DNA of 64,000 nucleotides from contig JAMXBD010002782.1 of assembly GCA_024138025.1 (NCBI GenBank), positions 99,743-163,742 of the forward strand, read 5' to 3'. Origin of the DNA: Combretum micranthum (Eukaryota > Streptophyta > Magnoliopsida > Myrtales > Combretaceae). The notes under the pieces were generated by a model that was not told the origin of the DNA, made no database searches, and saw only the letters and a program-made list of their open reading frames with translations. Shown one piece after another: positions 12,481 through 24,299 of the stretch. A program made the position numbers and the translations under genes. Numbering within the stretch: the first letter of the stretch is position 1; each line of letters starts with the position of its first letter.

Positions 12481-13625
12481 CATCCCAATTCAAGATTGTT
12501 TGAGATTCATGAGGGATGACCTTTTGCCCACCTTGAAGGACTCGCCATCTAGATTCTATAAGGTGATTTAAGAGACAATTTTGAAACAGTATGATATTAA
12601 TTGCTAACTTGCTGGGGAGAACTTTTCTTAGGATTTAGAAATTTTTTTTTCCCTTATATTAGTTGCTACTTGATTTTGATTTTGGATTCGGGTTTCTTGG
12701 ATTTGTCATACAGTTTTTTTAATTATTATTATAATTTTGGGTGATGTTTTAGTTTCTTTTCTTGGTGTCAAAAATATACGAGTTGAAGATGTAAAAGAGG
12801 GTTGGCAATTAAATTTAGTGTAGTAATGTGTTTTTAGGAGGTTGATTCCATCCATTTACGTGTCACCGAAAAAATCGCAAAATAATTTAGGTTAGATTTT
12901 GTTGGAGAATGAGGACGGAGGTATCACGGTGCTTTTTGAAAAGGGCTAATATACTAATTAAAGAGCACCTTCCAGAAAAAGTACAGGACTAAATTGATAA
13001 AACACGAAAAACCCTATGACCAATTAATGTTATCACAACATAATAATGTTATAAAAAGAAAAGAAAAGAAAATTAATTTCTTTTGAGGTGTTATTTAAAA
13101 ACCCATATGAATCTAAATCGGATGGCCAAAACAAAATCGATTTCTTTCTTTTTTTTTTTTCTATTTATTTAAGGCTTATAAGTGAATTTTCATCGAATAA
13201 GACAATAAATTACTGATTTTGTCCAAGCATATTTGAACGTCGGACCCACTCTCAAATTTGTCCTTCCATGTTCGGGTGGTACAAAGGATAGGTGATTTTT
13301 TTTTTTTTTTTTTTCGGGTGGAGAGTTGGGGCGCAGAAGGTGGACTTCGTATTTGCCAGGAGCGACAGTAACGAGTTGGTATTTTGGAGGCTTTCTTTCT
13401 TTTCAAACATTACTTCCCCATATGACCCTATATATAGAAATGCATATGAATGCATTGTAATGAAGATTCATCATATTCGATTTCCTTCCTTCGTAATAAT
13501 TAATATAGTAGAAAAAGAAAAGTCGCAAAATGTCTTCAAAACTTATTTATATATATATAGATTATAGATAGATAGATAGCTTAGTACTTATACAAGTAAA
13601 AAAAATAAAATAACAAATTCATTGG
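12481..13625. other. End of unit 1, non-coding with a short coding-like patch
   Basis: At 12485-12573 the plus strand has an open stretch of about 30 codons (including RFMRDDLLPTLKDSP) that reads like protein sequence. It ends at a TAA, and in unit 2 (37658-37746) it is broken by a TGA. I do not recognise the family. Near 13430 the minus strand has CTATATATAGGG, a TATA-like word also present at about 38510, with no supported gene after it. The remainder is AT-rich and unremarkable. Confidence 0.3.
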
Positions 13626-13931
13626 TATGAACAGTGTTTAAAGGAATGATTTGCATGTATTAATGGTATTTCAATAATAATAGTGATAATAAATAATGTT
13701 CACATAACTCTACTTATGTATTAAAATATTACTTGATATTTTGATAATATTTGCTAAAATATTATTTTAATAATTATAATAGTATCAATGATTCATCCAT
13801 AAATCTTTATTCTCTAAACATTTCACCTTCTTTTAGCTATAGATTTTTAATTCACTACATGTCGCATTTTGACTAAAATTTCTTAATTAACGAGTTTGAT
13901 GCTAAAACAAAGTACTAGGTTATGGTTATTG

Positions 13932-13939
13932 TCGTGCCT
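13932..13939. other. Empty target site for the hAT-type element
   Basis: A single TCGTGCCT joins the flanks that are separated by the element at 976-2576 and 39030-39905. It shows the pre-insertion (or precisely excised) state. Confidence 0.7.
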
Positions 13940-14908
13940 TAAGAGGTACTCTAGTTGTAATAGTGTGCCAAGTACTATATAAAAGTCAAAGCATAACCTC
14001 TCCACTATGCTAAGATTTCAAGCACGCTACATGAGATGTTATTACAATGAGGTTACTCAAAGGGCAATGAAGGTCTAAATTTAAAATTTTAATGAGTGAA
14101 TAAACAAACAGTACATATAATTACAAATAGTAAATAGTAAAAACCATCCAAACTTAAGATAAATACTAACTAAATTCCTTCATCTAACCCTATTGGATGA
14201 CATGCTACCGCATCAACTCTTATAACGTACCCATGGATAAGTCCTCGATGAAACAAACTATGAATAAAAACCCTAAAAATTATTAAACATATAAGACTGT
14301 AAGCTACATCCAGCTTAGTGAGTAATTCCCTCAATTCCACACATCAAACAATAGCAAACACATTTTTAAACATGCATATGAAATGTAGTAATTCAAACAT
14401 ATGAATGCAACAATATACCCGATTATCCGGAATTCAGGTGGGCAAGAATTTACGCCCTCTAGTACAAGGATTTTGAGAAAAGAGTTATGTCACCGGTGCT
14501 ATAGTAATTAAAGTACCAAGTTGTTAAAGTTAATACTTCTTACAAAGCACTAGTGAAATTTATATATATATATATATATAAACATGAATAAGTTGAGTAC
14601 CCTAATCAAATTGGTTTGTTTCAAATATATATATATATATATATACTTGCTATAATTTCATTTTCACCTAGGATCTTAAACCAACGAATAATTTTTCCCA
14701 TTTTCTTAGTCCCTCCAATATTGGACGACATTCTCTAATTCCATAGGGTGAGGCAATGATTGTGCAGAGATATTTAGTCTTACTACATACCCAGAAGAAG
14801 TTTCTTACATAACAATGGTGGCCTATAAAATTTGTTTGGATGCAATCATGTAGTGCATGACCAATTAATTGTTTATCTAATAATGATTAGTCACATTATT
14901 TAAGGTGT

Positions 14909-17578
14909 TGTAAAGACCCGACTTCATCCCGATAGTTAAAATAGGTGATTACGGATCCTCAACCACATATAATATGCATTATTATATGTAAGGTTGTCTT
15001 CCAAGAAGTGTTGGAATAATTGTTTGTCTAAATCTTCTAAATAACAAATTTGAAAACTATCGACTTTAATAATCTTTTAAGAAAACATATCATCCTTATC
15101 ATCATATTTCATAAAAGATATGAACTTAAAACATACATAGTTAAGTATAGGCATTACAAACATAGGTTAATAACAAGTCTTATACAAAAGACATAAAAGA
15201 TAGGCAAACTATAGTATTTACTGCATATAATCAAGCTACATTAAGCTAATCTATTACAAAAAGAAGGTCCATCAAGATCCATGGCCAACTTCTAATCCTC
15301 CAAGTCATCTAGGAAGTCCTCAAAATCCATACCATATCTCGTTCTCGTATAAAACTCATATGAGTCATCATCACCTAAAATTAATAAAATATGAGCTAAA
15401 GGCCCAGTACGCAAGTAACTAAAAGACAAGCTTAATGGCATACAAACTTAGACTACATGCAAATGCCACAATCATTAAGTTATTAGATAATCGTTAGTTA
15501 ATCAAACAACATGGGAGTATTCAAACTCCGAACAATAGGGATATTTGGGGAACCTAAGTAACGATCTCGACGCTCATGGGGTTGATATAAATAGCTCGGA
15601 TACTTATATCTCTTAAATAAATCTATCTAATAACAATTGAGTAGCTTCCTCTAGGGTTTTTAGTCGTTTCACAACTTTACTTAACTTAATCCATAATATC
15701 ACCTAATTCAAATGTTCTCATAAACAATTGAATTAAATTATATTATATCTCCTTAAGAATAAGCAAATGTTATACCGATACCAAATACCCAATCAACTAC
15801 CCACTGAACCACTTACGAAAGTCATTGCATCATGACATAAGTGGTCTAAGCGCCTAAACTACCATGCTCCCAATCTGAGCAGAGTACTGCTCCCCGAACC
15901 GGATTCAACGACATAAAAGTCAATTATACAAACAATCCTTAAGTTTTTCTTAAATTAGGGTAAATTTAAAGTATATCTATCCTATGCCAGGAATCAAGCA
16001 TGTCACTGCGTACCTGAATCAAATCGAGAATTAATAGGGGTAACCAAACGACAATCTAACACCGTTCCAAGAAGAATCATCTCAAATCAACATTTTAATT
16101 TTAATTCATACATAAACATAATTAAATTTAAGCAAAACACTCAAAGAAATTCAAATAAATTCAATACAAGGTCATAAAATAGTATTTATAAACCATACAA
16201 CATCATACATGCTCAACAAATACTCAAAAGATTATATTTCAAGCTTTGGAAAGTTCTTGAGAGAGTTTTTGAAAATGGAAACTATAGGGGACACGTCGGC
16301 CTTCAACACTAGCAGCGTTGGGGCGATGCAGTCTGCACTGAAAACTCTACACCTACCATCGCTGGCAACGTTCAACCAAATGCCGGAAGTGTTGTGGTCT
16401 ATGCCAGCGGCGTTGCGCCGGTGTAGACTGGAACTCTAATTTTCCAAAATTTCTGAGAGTTCCACGATTATGGTGTACCCTTGTGGATACCCCCAACACT
16501 GACAGTGTTGCCGTGTATGCCGGCAGTATTGACCCCTACGTCGATGGCGTTTGGACGACGTACACTACAGCACAGATTTTAGAAAAAAAAAAAAAATTTG
16601 CAGGCCTTCCTTACTCAAAACACAACTTTTACTTAAGTCTTTATTTCTAAACTTCCTCTCAACACATTCCCAATACCAAACCTTCATCCATATGCATTTT
16701 AACTTCTTTTAACACACAAAATCTACACTTTAACTTCATCAAATGCTCATATTTACCATGTCAAACACAAATCATTATCTAACCCTCCTTAAGCCAATCT
16801 ACTCTTCTCTAAATCATCATAACCTTACTCATTTCTAACTTCATGCACTCCAGCACTACTTGTTACCTATTTAGCACTTATCAACAACTCCTATATCATC
16901 AAAATATGCACTCAATACACCACTAACACTTGTATTTCATCAATACTCATTTTAACATTTATATTCATAATAACATGAAATTCATATGCCTAGAGAAATT
17001 TAAACAAGAAAATAAGTTTTCAAACAAGTATAACCTTACCTTAAGAAGCTTTAGCTTGTTAGAAGACACTAGATTCCAAGTCTTGTTCTTGCTAAGGTGA
17101 TGGGGTGCAACACATGGGGAGACAAAGGAGCAAAGTTTGAAAGAAATAAAGAGGAAATTCGTATGAAATTTTGGTCTGTTTCGGAAAGTGTTTTTTTTTT
17201 AATCAAAAATAAGGTTTATACTTATCCAAAATTTAACTTTAAGGGCTGCCTAAGTATGGGCTTTAATTAGCATGGGTTTGGGCTTGATTTTTAGCCTAAA
17301 ATCAATGCTTTTGAGGCTTGTTTCTATCCTAATTTTCTGCTATGTGTAAGAATACACATTAAGCAAAATTAACCTGTCTTAAACAAATTTTTACATACTT
17401 CAAAACACTTACATCAATACAAGCACCATATAAATATCAATGACACTTATACTAATATTCAAATTCACTAATACAAACACATATACTAGCATAAATCATA
17501 TTCATCATGCTTCATGATCATGTATAAATTCATTAACATATTTATAAAATATGATTTGGGAAATTTATGGCTATTACA
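14909..17578 (-). mobile_element. Solo LTR, 2.67 kb, copy 1
   Basis: The segment starts TGTAAAGACCCG and ends GGCTATTACA, with flanking GGTGT (14904-14908) and GTTGT (17579-17583), a 5-bp target duplication with one change. The empty site is at 40880-40889 in unit 3 (GGTGTTCACC) and, slightly altered, near 3505 in unit 1. It has no gag or pol, and its length equals that of copy 2, so it is a solo LTR from recombination. I infer the minus orientation: read that way it ends GGGTCTTTACA, has a TATAAATA word near 16183, and holds a TACTGGGCCTTTAGCTCAT-type motif I associate with long-LTR chromoviruses (Tekay/Del). The lineage is inference only. Confidence 0.8.
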
Positions 17579-17935
17579 GTTGTTCACCTAATATTTTCAG
17601 ACACTTCAAGTAATCTAGCATTCTATATACATAACAATAACATGATATTCATTTATAATGCATTTTCGCAAACAATTCGGATCATCAAGCACATGCATGA
17701 TATCCTAATGTTCCCATATACATAATCAATTGATATTACAATTCTAATGTGCATTATTTACAAACACAAACAATGTGGAAAATTACTAAGATACTTACCC
17801 ATCCATGTTGATCAGTCATAATAATCTTTTGACAATTCTATCTTGCTATCCAGATTTTGTAAAAATAAAAAAAAAATAGATAAATGAAGAAATTACTATA
17901 TCTATCCAATTTTCTTTTGACTTTTGATATAGTTA
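17579..17935. other. Unit 2 sequence between solo LTR and the unit-specific block
   Basis: Aligns with 3505-3857 and 40885-41229. Homology to the other units stops at the TAGTT preceding the gypsy LTR in units 1 and 3. Confidence 0.6.
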
Positions 17936-18620
17936 TTTGAAGTGTATTCTATACTTTAATAATTTGTCTCAACAATATAATTTACCTGTGATTACATTTT
18001 GTCAACTATTTAGTATGAATCTTAATTCTATAATAACATAACAGTTTCCTAAAAAGGTACTTCTAATTACGGTTATCTTTACTAGTTTTATTATTTTTTA
18101 TATTTTATATTCTAATTTTGGGATGGGGTATAGTTTTCTAATAATTCTATTTAAATAAAGGATGCTACACACAATAAGGATTCTAACATATTCAAAATAA
18201 AATTGTGCATTGCCTTGGCAATGCTAATTTTATTATATTTTAACTCATTGAGACTCACTTTTACCTCCATCAATTATACTAACATTGGTCAATGGGTGGC
18301 TTTAGTTACTTTTATTACTTCGACCTCAACATCATGTACTCTTTAACATTACTAGTTGTTGCAATTTGCCCATAGAAGAGAATCCTAGGAGTAGAAATTT
18401 TAATAATTAGCTTTCTTTGTGCACTTAGTTATCGCATGCTAATGATGTTCTATGAGGAGTATAGACAACCATTTTCATCCATTAAGGTTTTAAAATATAT
18501 TTTATAAAAATAAATATTATATACAATTTCAAAATATCAAAAGGCTAAATGTTGCTTAAATTATTTTTATAGGCCTAAAGTTATATAATATGGGCTTAAT
18601 ATAGTATAGATTTTTTTATA

Positions 18621-18960
18621 GGGTGAATTACACCTGAAGGTCGCAACGTTTGGAGGTAAGTTCATTTAAGGCCCCAAAGTTTTGGATAAACTTATTTAAA
18701 ATCCTACTATTTGAAGAAGTGGGTCAATTTGGGTCCCCAAAGACATGTGTCAATAAGAGAGAATATTTAATTAAAAGTTATAAGACTCTTCTCCTGTCAA
18801 AACGTGTCATTGGAAACCCAAATTAACCCACTTCTTTAAACTTTAGAATCTTAAATGAACTTACCCCTAAACATTAGAATCCCTTTTTAACTACTCAAAA
18901 TATTGGGACCTTAAATAAACTAACTTCTAAATGTTGGGATCTTCGGGTGTAATTTCTCAT
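18621..18960. mobile_element. Foldback MITE with ~150-bp arms
   Basis: The left arm begins GGGTGAATTACACC and the right arm, reverse-complemented, begins ATGAGAAATTACACC. The match continues through TTCATTTAAGG and GAAGAAGTGGGTCAATTTGGG for about 150 bases on both sides, so the whole element would fold into a hairpin. It has no coding capacity. A target duplication is not clear. A partial relative (GGATGAATTATACAAACCCC) lies near 27925. Confidence 0.65.
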
Positions 18961-21589
18961 TTTGTTATATACTAAGTCAAACCTAATTGAATGGCACATA
19001 ATAAGCTAGTTTATTTAGTTGAACTCAGGCCTAGAACATTAAAAAATTTTGTTTGCAAGGATTGTGGAGCACAGGATACTAGCCTATTGGAAAAGAATTA
19101 TACTAACATGCAAAAGGTCATAGGTTCAATCCTTGCAGCAAGATGCATTTAGGATACATGGCAAGATCTACTATGTCAGCTTTCATCTTCTTCGCAATAG
19201 CTGCAATGTTACCTAATTTGAATTGAGACCAAAAAATGGTCCTAGTAGATTATTTTTCTAAATCAAATCAAGTAGAAAATTAAGGGAACAAATCACATCT
19301 CAGATTTTACTCTTAAGGGATTTGATTTTGATTTTGGTAAAAATTGACCAAATTGAAGCTTCTTTAGTGAATGGAGTCTATTTATGCAAGAAATATTCCA
19401 TCTTAATCATCGGATTCAACAAATCTTTGATTTTTGCCACTTTCCAGAGATATCAAGCCCTAACCTTTAATTTTCAAAATCGTAGCAATGCACTACTCAT
19501 AAAGTGTAATTGGAGCTCGATATGTATAATTTTTGTTAACAATCATGAGAAACACCCAAGAATCACTTATAATCACAAAATCAAAGTTTTTTTTTTTTTT
19601 TTAATTAGGGATTCAAAGTTCTTTCTTCGAGATCCTCTTATTGCAGGTTAAATTGAAAAGAATTACTAACATAGTGTAACATGGAAGCAACAATTCAAAT
19701 ACTAAGTTCAATGAAATGTAAAGACTAGTCGAATACAATTGGACAAATTCTAACCAAATACAGCAAGACAAACTCGGAAACAAGTTTAGAGCACAATGTT
19801 TTTGTATTTTTTGTTGTTGTTGTTTTTTTTTTTTTTTTTTTTTGGGGGTATCACACTTGAGTACATATATAGGGTGTAATACATGCTATGTGTGTAGTGC
19901 AACTAATTGCTCCCCATAGAATATTTTGTGGATGCTATCATGTAATAGGTATGCTATATTACCCTAATTAGTTATGTGTAAAATACATAAACAACTAACT
20001 ACTATACTATTGATATATGTCACGTATAGGCCATTCTCATTACTTGCGATTGCTCAACCCTTTACTTTTATTTATTAAACCATCTTCATGGTATTCGTTA
20101 GGCCTACTGTTTTGTTAAGACCATGCCCATCAACCAAACTTCCAGTTCCTACCTTTGACAACACAAAACTCAATACTTCACTTTCACCAACTTCATTAAC
20201 CTTAGCATCTATTGAAAACCCTATAGCATTCCCTTCCTCTTCAAGAACCTTTGACCACAAGGGATGATTTGGATACCTCAACTACATGTCACGAAAAAAT
20301 TCCTACGTAGCATTAGATAGAGCATGTCCTTACCATGAGATAAGTAATATTGTCACTACATAGTTACCATGTTTAAACATAATGTTCGACTGATAGGTAT
20401 AGGAATGATCGACCATATCATTCTTAAAAAATGAGCACACTAACTGTGATTAATATGGCGAATAGTGTGGTCATTAGGTCAACCCATAGTTCACATGGTT
20501 TAGGCCAGGCTCAAGGAGCCCTGCCTAAATAAGCTCATAAATAGTTGTCCCCCCAATTCTTTTGTTGGGAAGTTGGCAAATAGAGTAGCTTTGATTTAGG
20601 TTTGCTTAAGCAATGTGTCAATCTATCAGTGAAGGGAGTTGTTTGGAGAGGTGATTTGTATTATATGTAGCTAGATTCTATGATAATGTTTTCTCTTAGA
20701 CGATCATAATAAGCCCAAGTGTTCATCTTCAAGATGTAATGGAACAACATAATGATGTTAATGGTCGAGCGAATGCCATAAATCCAATTGATTTTTAATA
20801 CTAAATTGATTTTAAATGAGATAGTTTACTGTGTGAAGAAGGTTGTCTTTTTGAATTGTGGCATAAAGAATCACATCTTAACACGTGTCGATAAGATTCA
20901 TGAATTCAATTTATTAATCCAAAACAATAAGAACAAATCACATAGAAAACTTGAGATCATAGAAATTTAGAACAAGGGAAGTACTCTTCCATGAATCTAA
21001 AAATAATAGCTAAAATAGTATTAGGAAACATCAATTATGACAATAAAACCGCAATTACAAAGATGTCCTGTAACTAGAGTGAAGTACAAACTTGACTCAT
21101 AATCTATAACATGGAGGGACATGTACAATTTGTGATACTTGCTGCCTTAAGGTCTTCTTCGTTATATAGAGGTCTTCAAGGCCTTAAAAAGGAGGTTTCC
21201 ATCTTTAAAAATTGGAAAGTTGATGCCTGAGAAATAGGAAAGTACACAACTTTTTGTTTGACAAATAATGTCTAAGAAATTATTTTCATGCTAGATAAGT
21301 GTTTAGTCCTCATAAATATGGAAGTTGGTATCTTTTAGTCTTTCCAAAAATATCTCAAATTGCCTTTCTCTTTAAGTAAAATCACAAACTTTCCAAATTT
21401 ATATAACTTCTTTACAAAAACAGGGAGCTGAGAGAACACTAGGATAGCACGACTATATCACTTCTCGTGTAACTTTCTATACAGAAAAATTCAAATTCCT
21501 ATTATCGACATGGGTATGACATTGCTATGTCGCATCTCAGGTCATTTGAAAATCCCTCTTCAAGTTCATTTGACACATTCTTTAAGCTT
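18961..21589. other. Unit 2-specific block, left part; one minus-strand coding-like patch
   Basis: Mostly AT-rich without recognisable structure. At 20075-20281 the minus strand has a 68-codon open frame with unusually protein-like composition (contains NHPLWSKVLEEE and a C-terminal HGLNKTVGL). I do not recognise it. Upstream frames are closed, so it would be a fragment of a lost or captured gene. A long poly-T (19822-19845) and short low-complexity runs are the only other features. Confidence 0.25.
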
Positions 21590-22800
21590 TCAAATGGTGC
21601 ATTGGAGAAAGAAGCAAAATGGTAGAAGGATATGGTGAAGAATACGGAGACCATATTAGGAGAAAAGCAAAAATGGAAGATTGGCAAAGATTAGAAGCTA
21701 AAATTGAGAATACAATTAGGTGTCAAAAGCAAAGATGGATGTCTTAGAGGGTGTATTAGAGAAAGAAAAAAAATAGCAAGAGAACATTGTGAAGAATGGG
21801 GAGACTACGTTGGTAGAAAAGAAAATAGAAGATGAACATTAAAAACAAAATGTTATATGGAAAAAGTAAAAGCTAAAGTGGAGAATATGATTAAGTGTGA
21901 AAAAAAAAAAAAAAACAAAGATGGATGCTTTGGAAGGTGCATTGGAGAAAGAAAAAAAAATTGCAAGAGGACATGATAAAGAATAAGGAGACTACATTAG
22001 GAGAAAGGGAAAAAATGGAATATGAACATAAAAAAAAAAACAATTTTATATGGAAAAGAGTAAACGCTAAAGTGAAAAATACGATAGGTGTAAAAAGCAA
22101 AGATGAATGCTTTAGAAGGTACATTGGAGAAAGAAAAAAAATTGCGGGAGGATATGATGAAGAATGGAAAGACTAAGCTAGGAGAAAAGGCAAAATGGAA
22201 GATGAACATAAAAAAAAAATGTAATATAAAAAAGATTAAAAGCTAAAGTAGAGAATATGATTAGGTGTTAACAAGCAAAGATGGATGCTTTAAAGGGTGC
22301 ATTGGAGAAAGAAAAAAAATTTACAAGAGGATATGATGGTGAAAATGGAGAGACTATATTAGGAGAAAAGGTAAAAATAGAAGATAAAAGAAAAGAGTAA
22401 ACGCTAAATGGAGAATATGATTGGATATAAAAAAGCAAATATGGATGCTTTTGAGGGTGTATTGGCGAAAGAAAAAGATATTACAGGAGGACGCGGTGAA
22501 AAATATGGAGACTACATTATGAGAAAAGGGAAAAATGGAAGATTAACAAAAAATGCAAAAAGTTGGATGGCATAGGCTAGAAGCTAAATGAAGAATACAA
22601 TTAATTTTTCAAAAACAAAGATGGACGTTTCGGAGTGTACATTAGAGAAATGAAAAAAAAAATTGCAGGAAGATATGGTGAAGAATATAATCACAACATA
22701 GGGAAATAAAAAGACAGAGAAATGGAAGATAAACATAAAAACAAAAAGCTCAATAAGAAAGGCTAGAAGCTGAAATGGGTAAATTATGTCGAAAGATATC
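21590..22800 (+). repeat. Minisatellite of seven 150-186 bp units derived from coiled-coil coding sequence
   Basis: The phrase GATGGATGCTTTGGAAGGTGCATTGGAGAAAG or a variant recurs near 21593, 21735, 21918, 22104, 22281, 22440 and 22620. In one frame each unit reads as a lysine- and glutamate-rich segment of the pattern KMDALEGALEKEKKIA, as in a coiled coil, but indels in A-runs and stops change the frame from unit to unit. No continuous ORF survives. The reverse complement of 24300-24600 and 25370-25760 carries a related phrase, so the array derives from the same ancestral coding sequence. Confidence 0.6.
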
Positions 22801-22858
22801 AACTTTTGGAGTAATTAAAAAAAAGAAGTAATGTTATGTAAAGAGGGTCAACTAAAAT

Positions 22859-23215
22859 ATCCTCAACTAACACCTTTAATTGATTGTTGATTGCTACATG
22901 GTGTTTATATGACACTTAAAAATGCTTTTAGTTAAGGGTTTTTGTTCCAAGCTTTGAGTTTCTATTTTCACCTAATCTCAAGATTAAGCCAATCTCAAAA
23001 GTCAAATCTTCCTTATTATCTATACAAGCAACTTCAATACTAACTCTTTTAATTGATTGCCGATTGCCACATGGTGCTTATATGACACTTAAAAATGCAT
23101 TTAGTTGAAAGGTTTTGTTCTAAGCTTTCGAGTGGCCATTTTCACCTGAACTCAAGATTAAGTCATTTTCATAAGCCAAATCTTAGTATTCACACAAGAA
23201 ACTTCAATACTCTTT
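22859..23215. repeat. Tandem duplication of ~178 bp
   Basis: The sequence from about 22865 (AACACCTTTAATTGATTGTTGATTGC) recurs at about 23040 (AACTCTTTTAATTGATTGCCGATTGC). Shared words include CATATGACACTTAAAAATGC-type motifs and a shared end at ACTTCAATACT. It is non-coding and moderately diverged. Confidence 0.6.
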
Positions 23216-24299
23216 CAGCATAAAGTAGATAAAATGACAATTGAACCAACAAGTATTTTGTGAGAAACTTTGATGAAAAAAAAAAAACTTCTTTAAGAAA
23301 TTAAACCAAAGGCATAACTTTAGATTCTGCCGAAAAGATCCCAAAAATCCAAGTTGAAGGTTCCCAACTATGAAGGAGAGCATGTTTCAAAAAACTACCA
23401 TCAGTAGTTACCATAACAATTTTCGACACACTCATCTTTAATGTCAACACATTTATGTAATTATAAGTACTTCTCATGACATTCATGTAGCTCATCTAAT
23501 ATGTACATGCTACTAGAGATAAACCTAGTTATGAAGCACGATAGTCCATTTCTTCTAGCTAGCATCAACCGCACTATACTAATGATCACCCTCATTTTAC
23601 ATATTCTTTAAATCCTCCTTGAAAATAACCAGCACTATGTAACAACGTGCATAGATAAAGTTAATCACTAAAATGGTTACTCCTTCTAAGATTCTCTTTT
23701 ATAAGAAATCACAAAAGCATTACTAACCACTACTCCTAATGTTAACTTTGTAATGCCAAATGGTTAGTCCTAGAAAGCACAAGATGCTAAGGCCAAAGCA
23801 GTAAAATTGACTAAAACTATCCATGGACCAACTTTAGTATAGTATATAAAAGTAAATGTGAGCCCTGTTGTGTTTAAATACAATATAAATAGGTTTGCTA
23901 CAACAATGCATGGTTGTAGAGAATGTGTCAAATTCCTTATCTTTTATAGCATCCACGATGAAATCAAAATGCAAAAAAAAAAAAAAAAAAACTATAATCT
24001 TTTCGATAATCAGAATATAATCCAAAACAAATATAGCCAAACGTTAGCTTTTTGTTTTAGCCCCTTTGATATTTGCTCCAAGTCAAGCCCCTACAATTAT
24101 TATCATAATACTGAAAATGTAATGAAGATATTTTGATATCACTTCCCTATATTTGGAATAAAAGGAATCATCGATTTTCTCTATGTCATGTTGTTGTAGA
24201 CCTACAAGCTACTGTTGTAGAATTGCACGCTGCTGAGAAACTACAATTTACCAGCTACTCTCTTTCCTACTAAGCTCATACTTCAGTTGCCTAATCCTT
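23216..24299 (-). other. Sequence with coiled-coil-like patch on minus strand
   Basis: Between the two arms there is little recognisable. Reading minus from about 24320 to 24240, an open stretch includes RERIRQLKYELSRKE, strongly heptad-like, which then meets stops. This probably continues the decayed gene on the minus strand at 24300-26580. A poly-A/T run lies at 23970-23990. Confidence 0.3.

Larger units (their letters stand above)
661..13625 (+). repeat. Triplicated ~13 kb block, unit 1
   Basis: This segment begins at the GTATAAACAGTG motif and ends where the same motif recurs at 13626. It aligns in order with 13626-38712 (after removing insertions) and with 38713-46684. The repeat of the whole order, not just scattered patches, indicates tandem segmental duplication. 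It contains no intact gene. Its parts are a hAT-type element with a nested MITE, a gypsy LTR relic, several GGAATG-type MITEs and non-coding AT-rich DNA. Substitutions and short indels are scattered evenly, as expected for unconstrained sequence. Confidence 0.85.

Noticed and set aside
13176..13567. Overlapping open frames on both strands at the end of unit 1
   Set aside because: They read through poly-A/T tracts, differ between units by indels and have no recognisable domain.
16209..16439. Open frame of 76 codons in solo LTR copy 1, with related frames in copy 2 (29559-29926)
   Set aside because: It lies inside an LTR, and the frame is not kept between the two copies.
19322..19651. Open frame of 109 codons
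   Set aside because: It has the composition expected of AT-rich DNA, ends through a T-run, and has no domain or homologous copy to support it.
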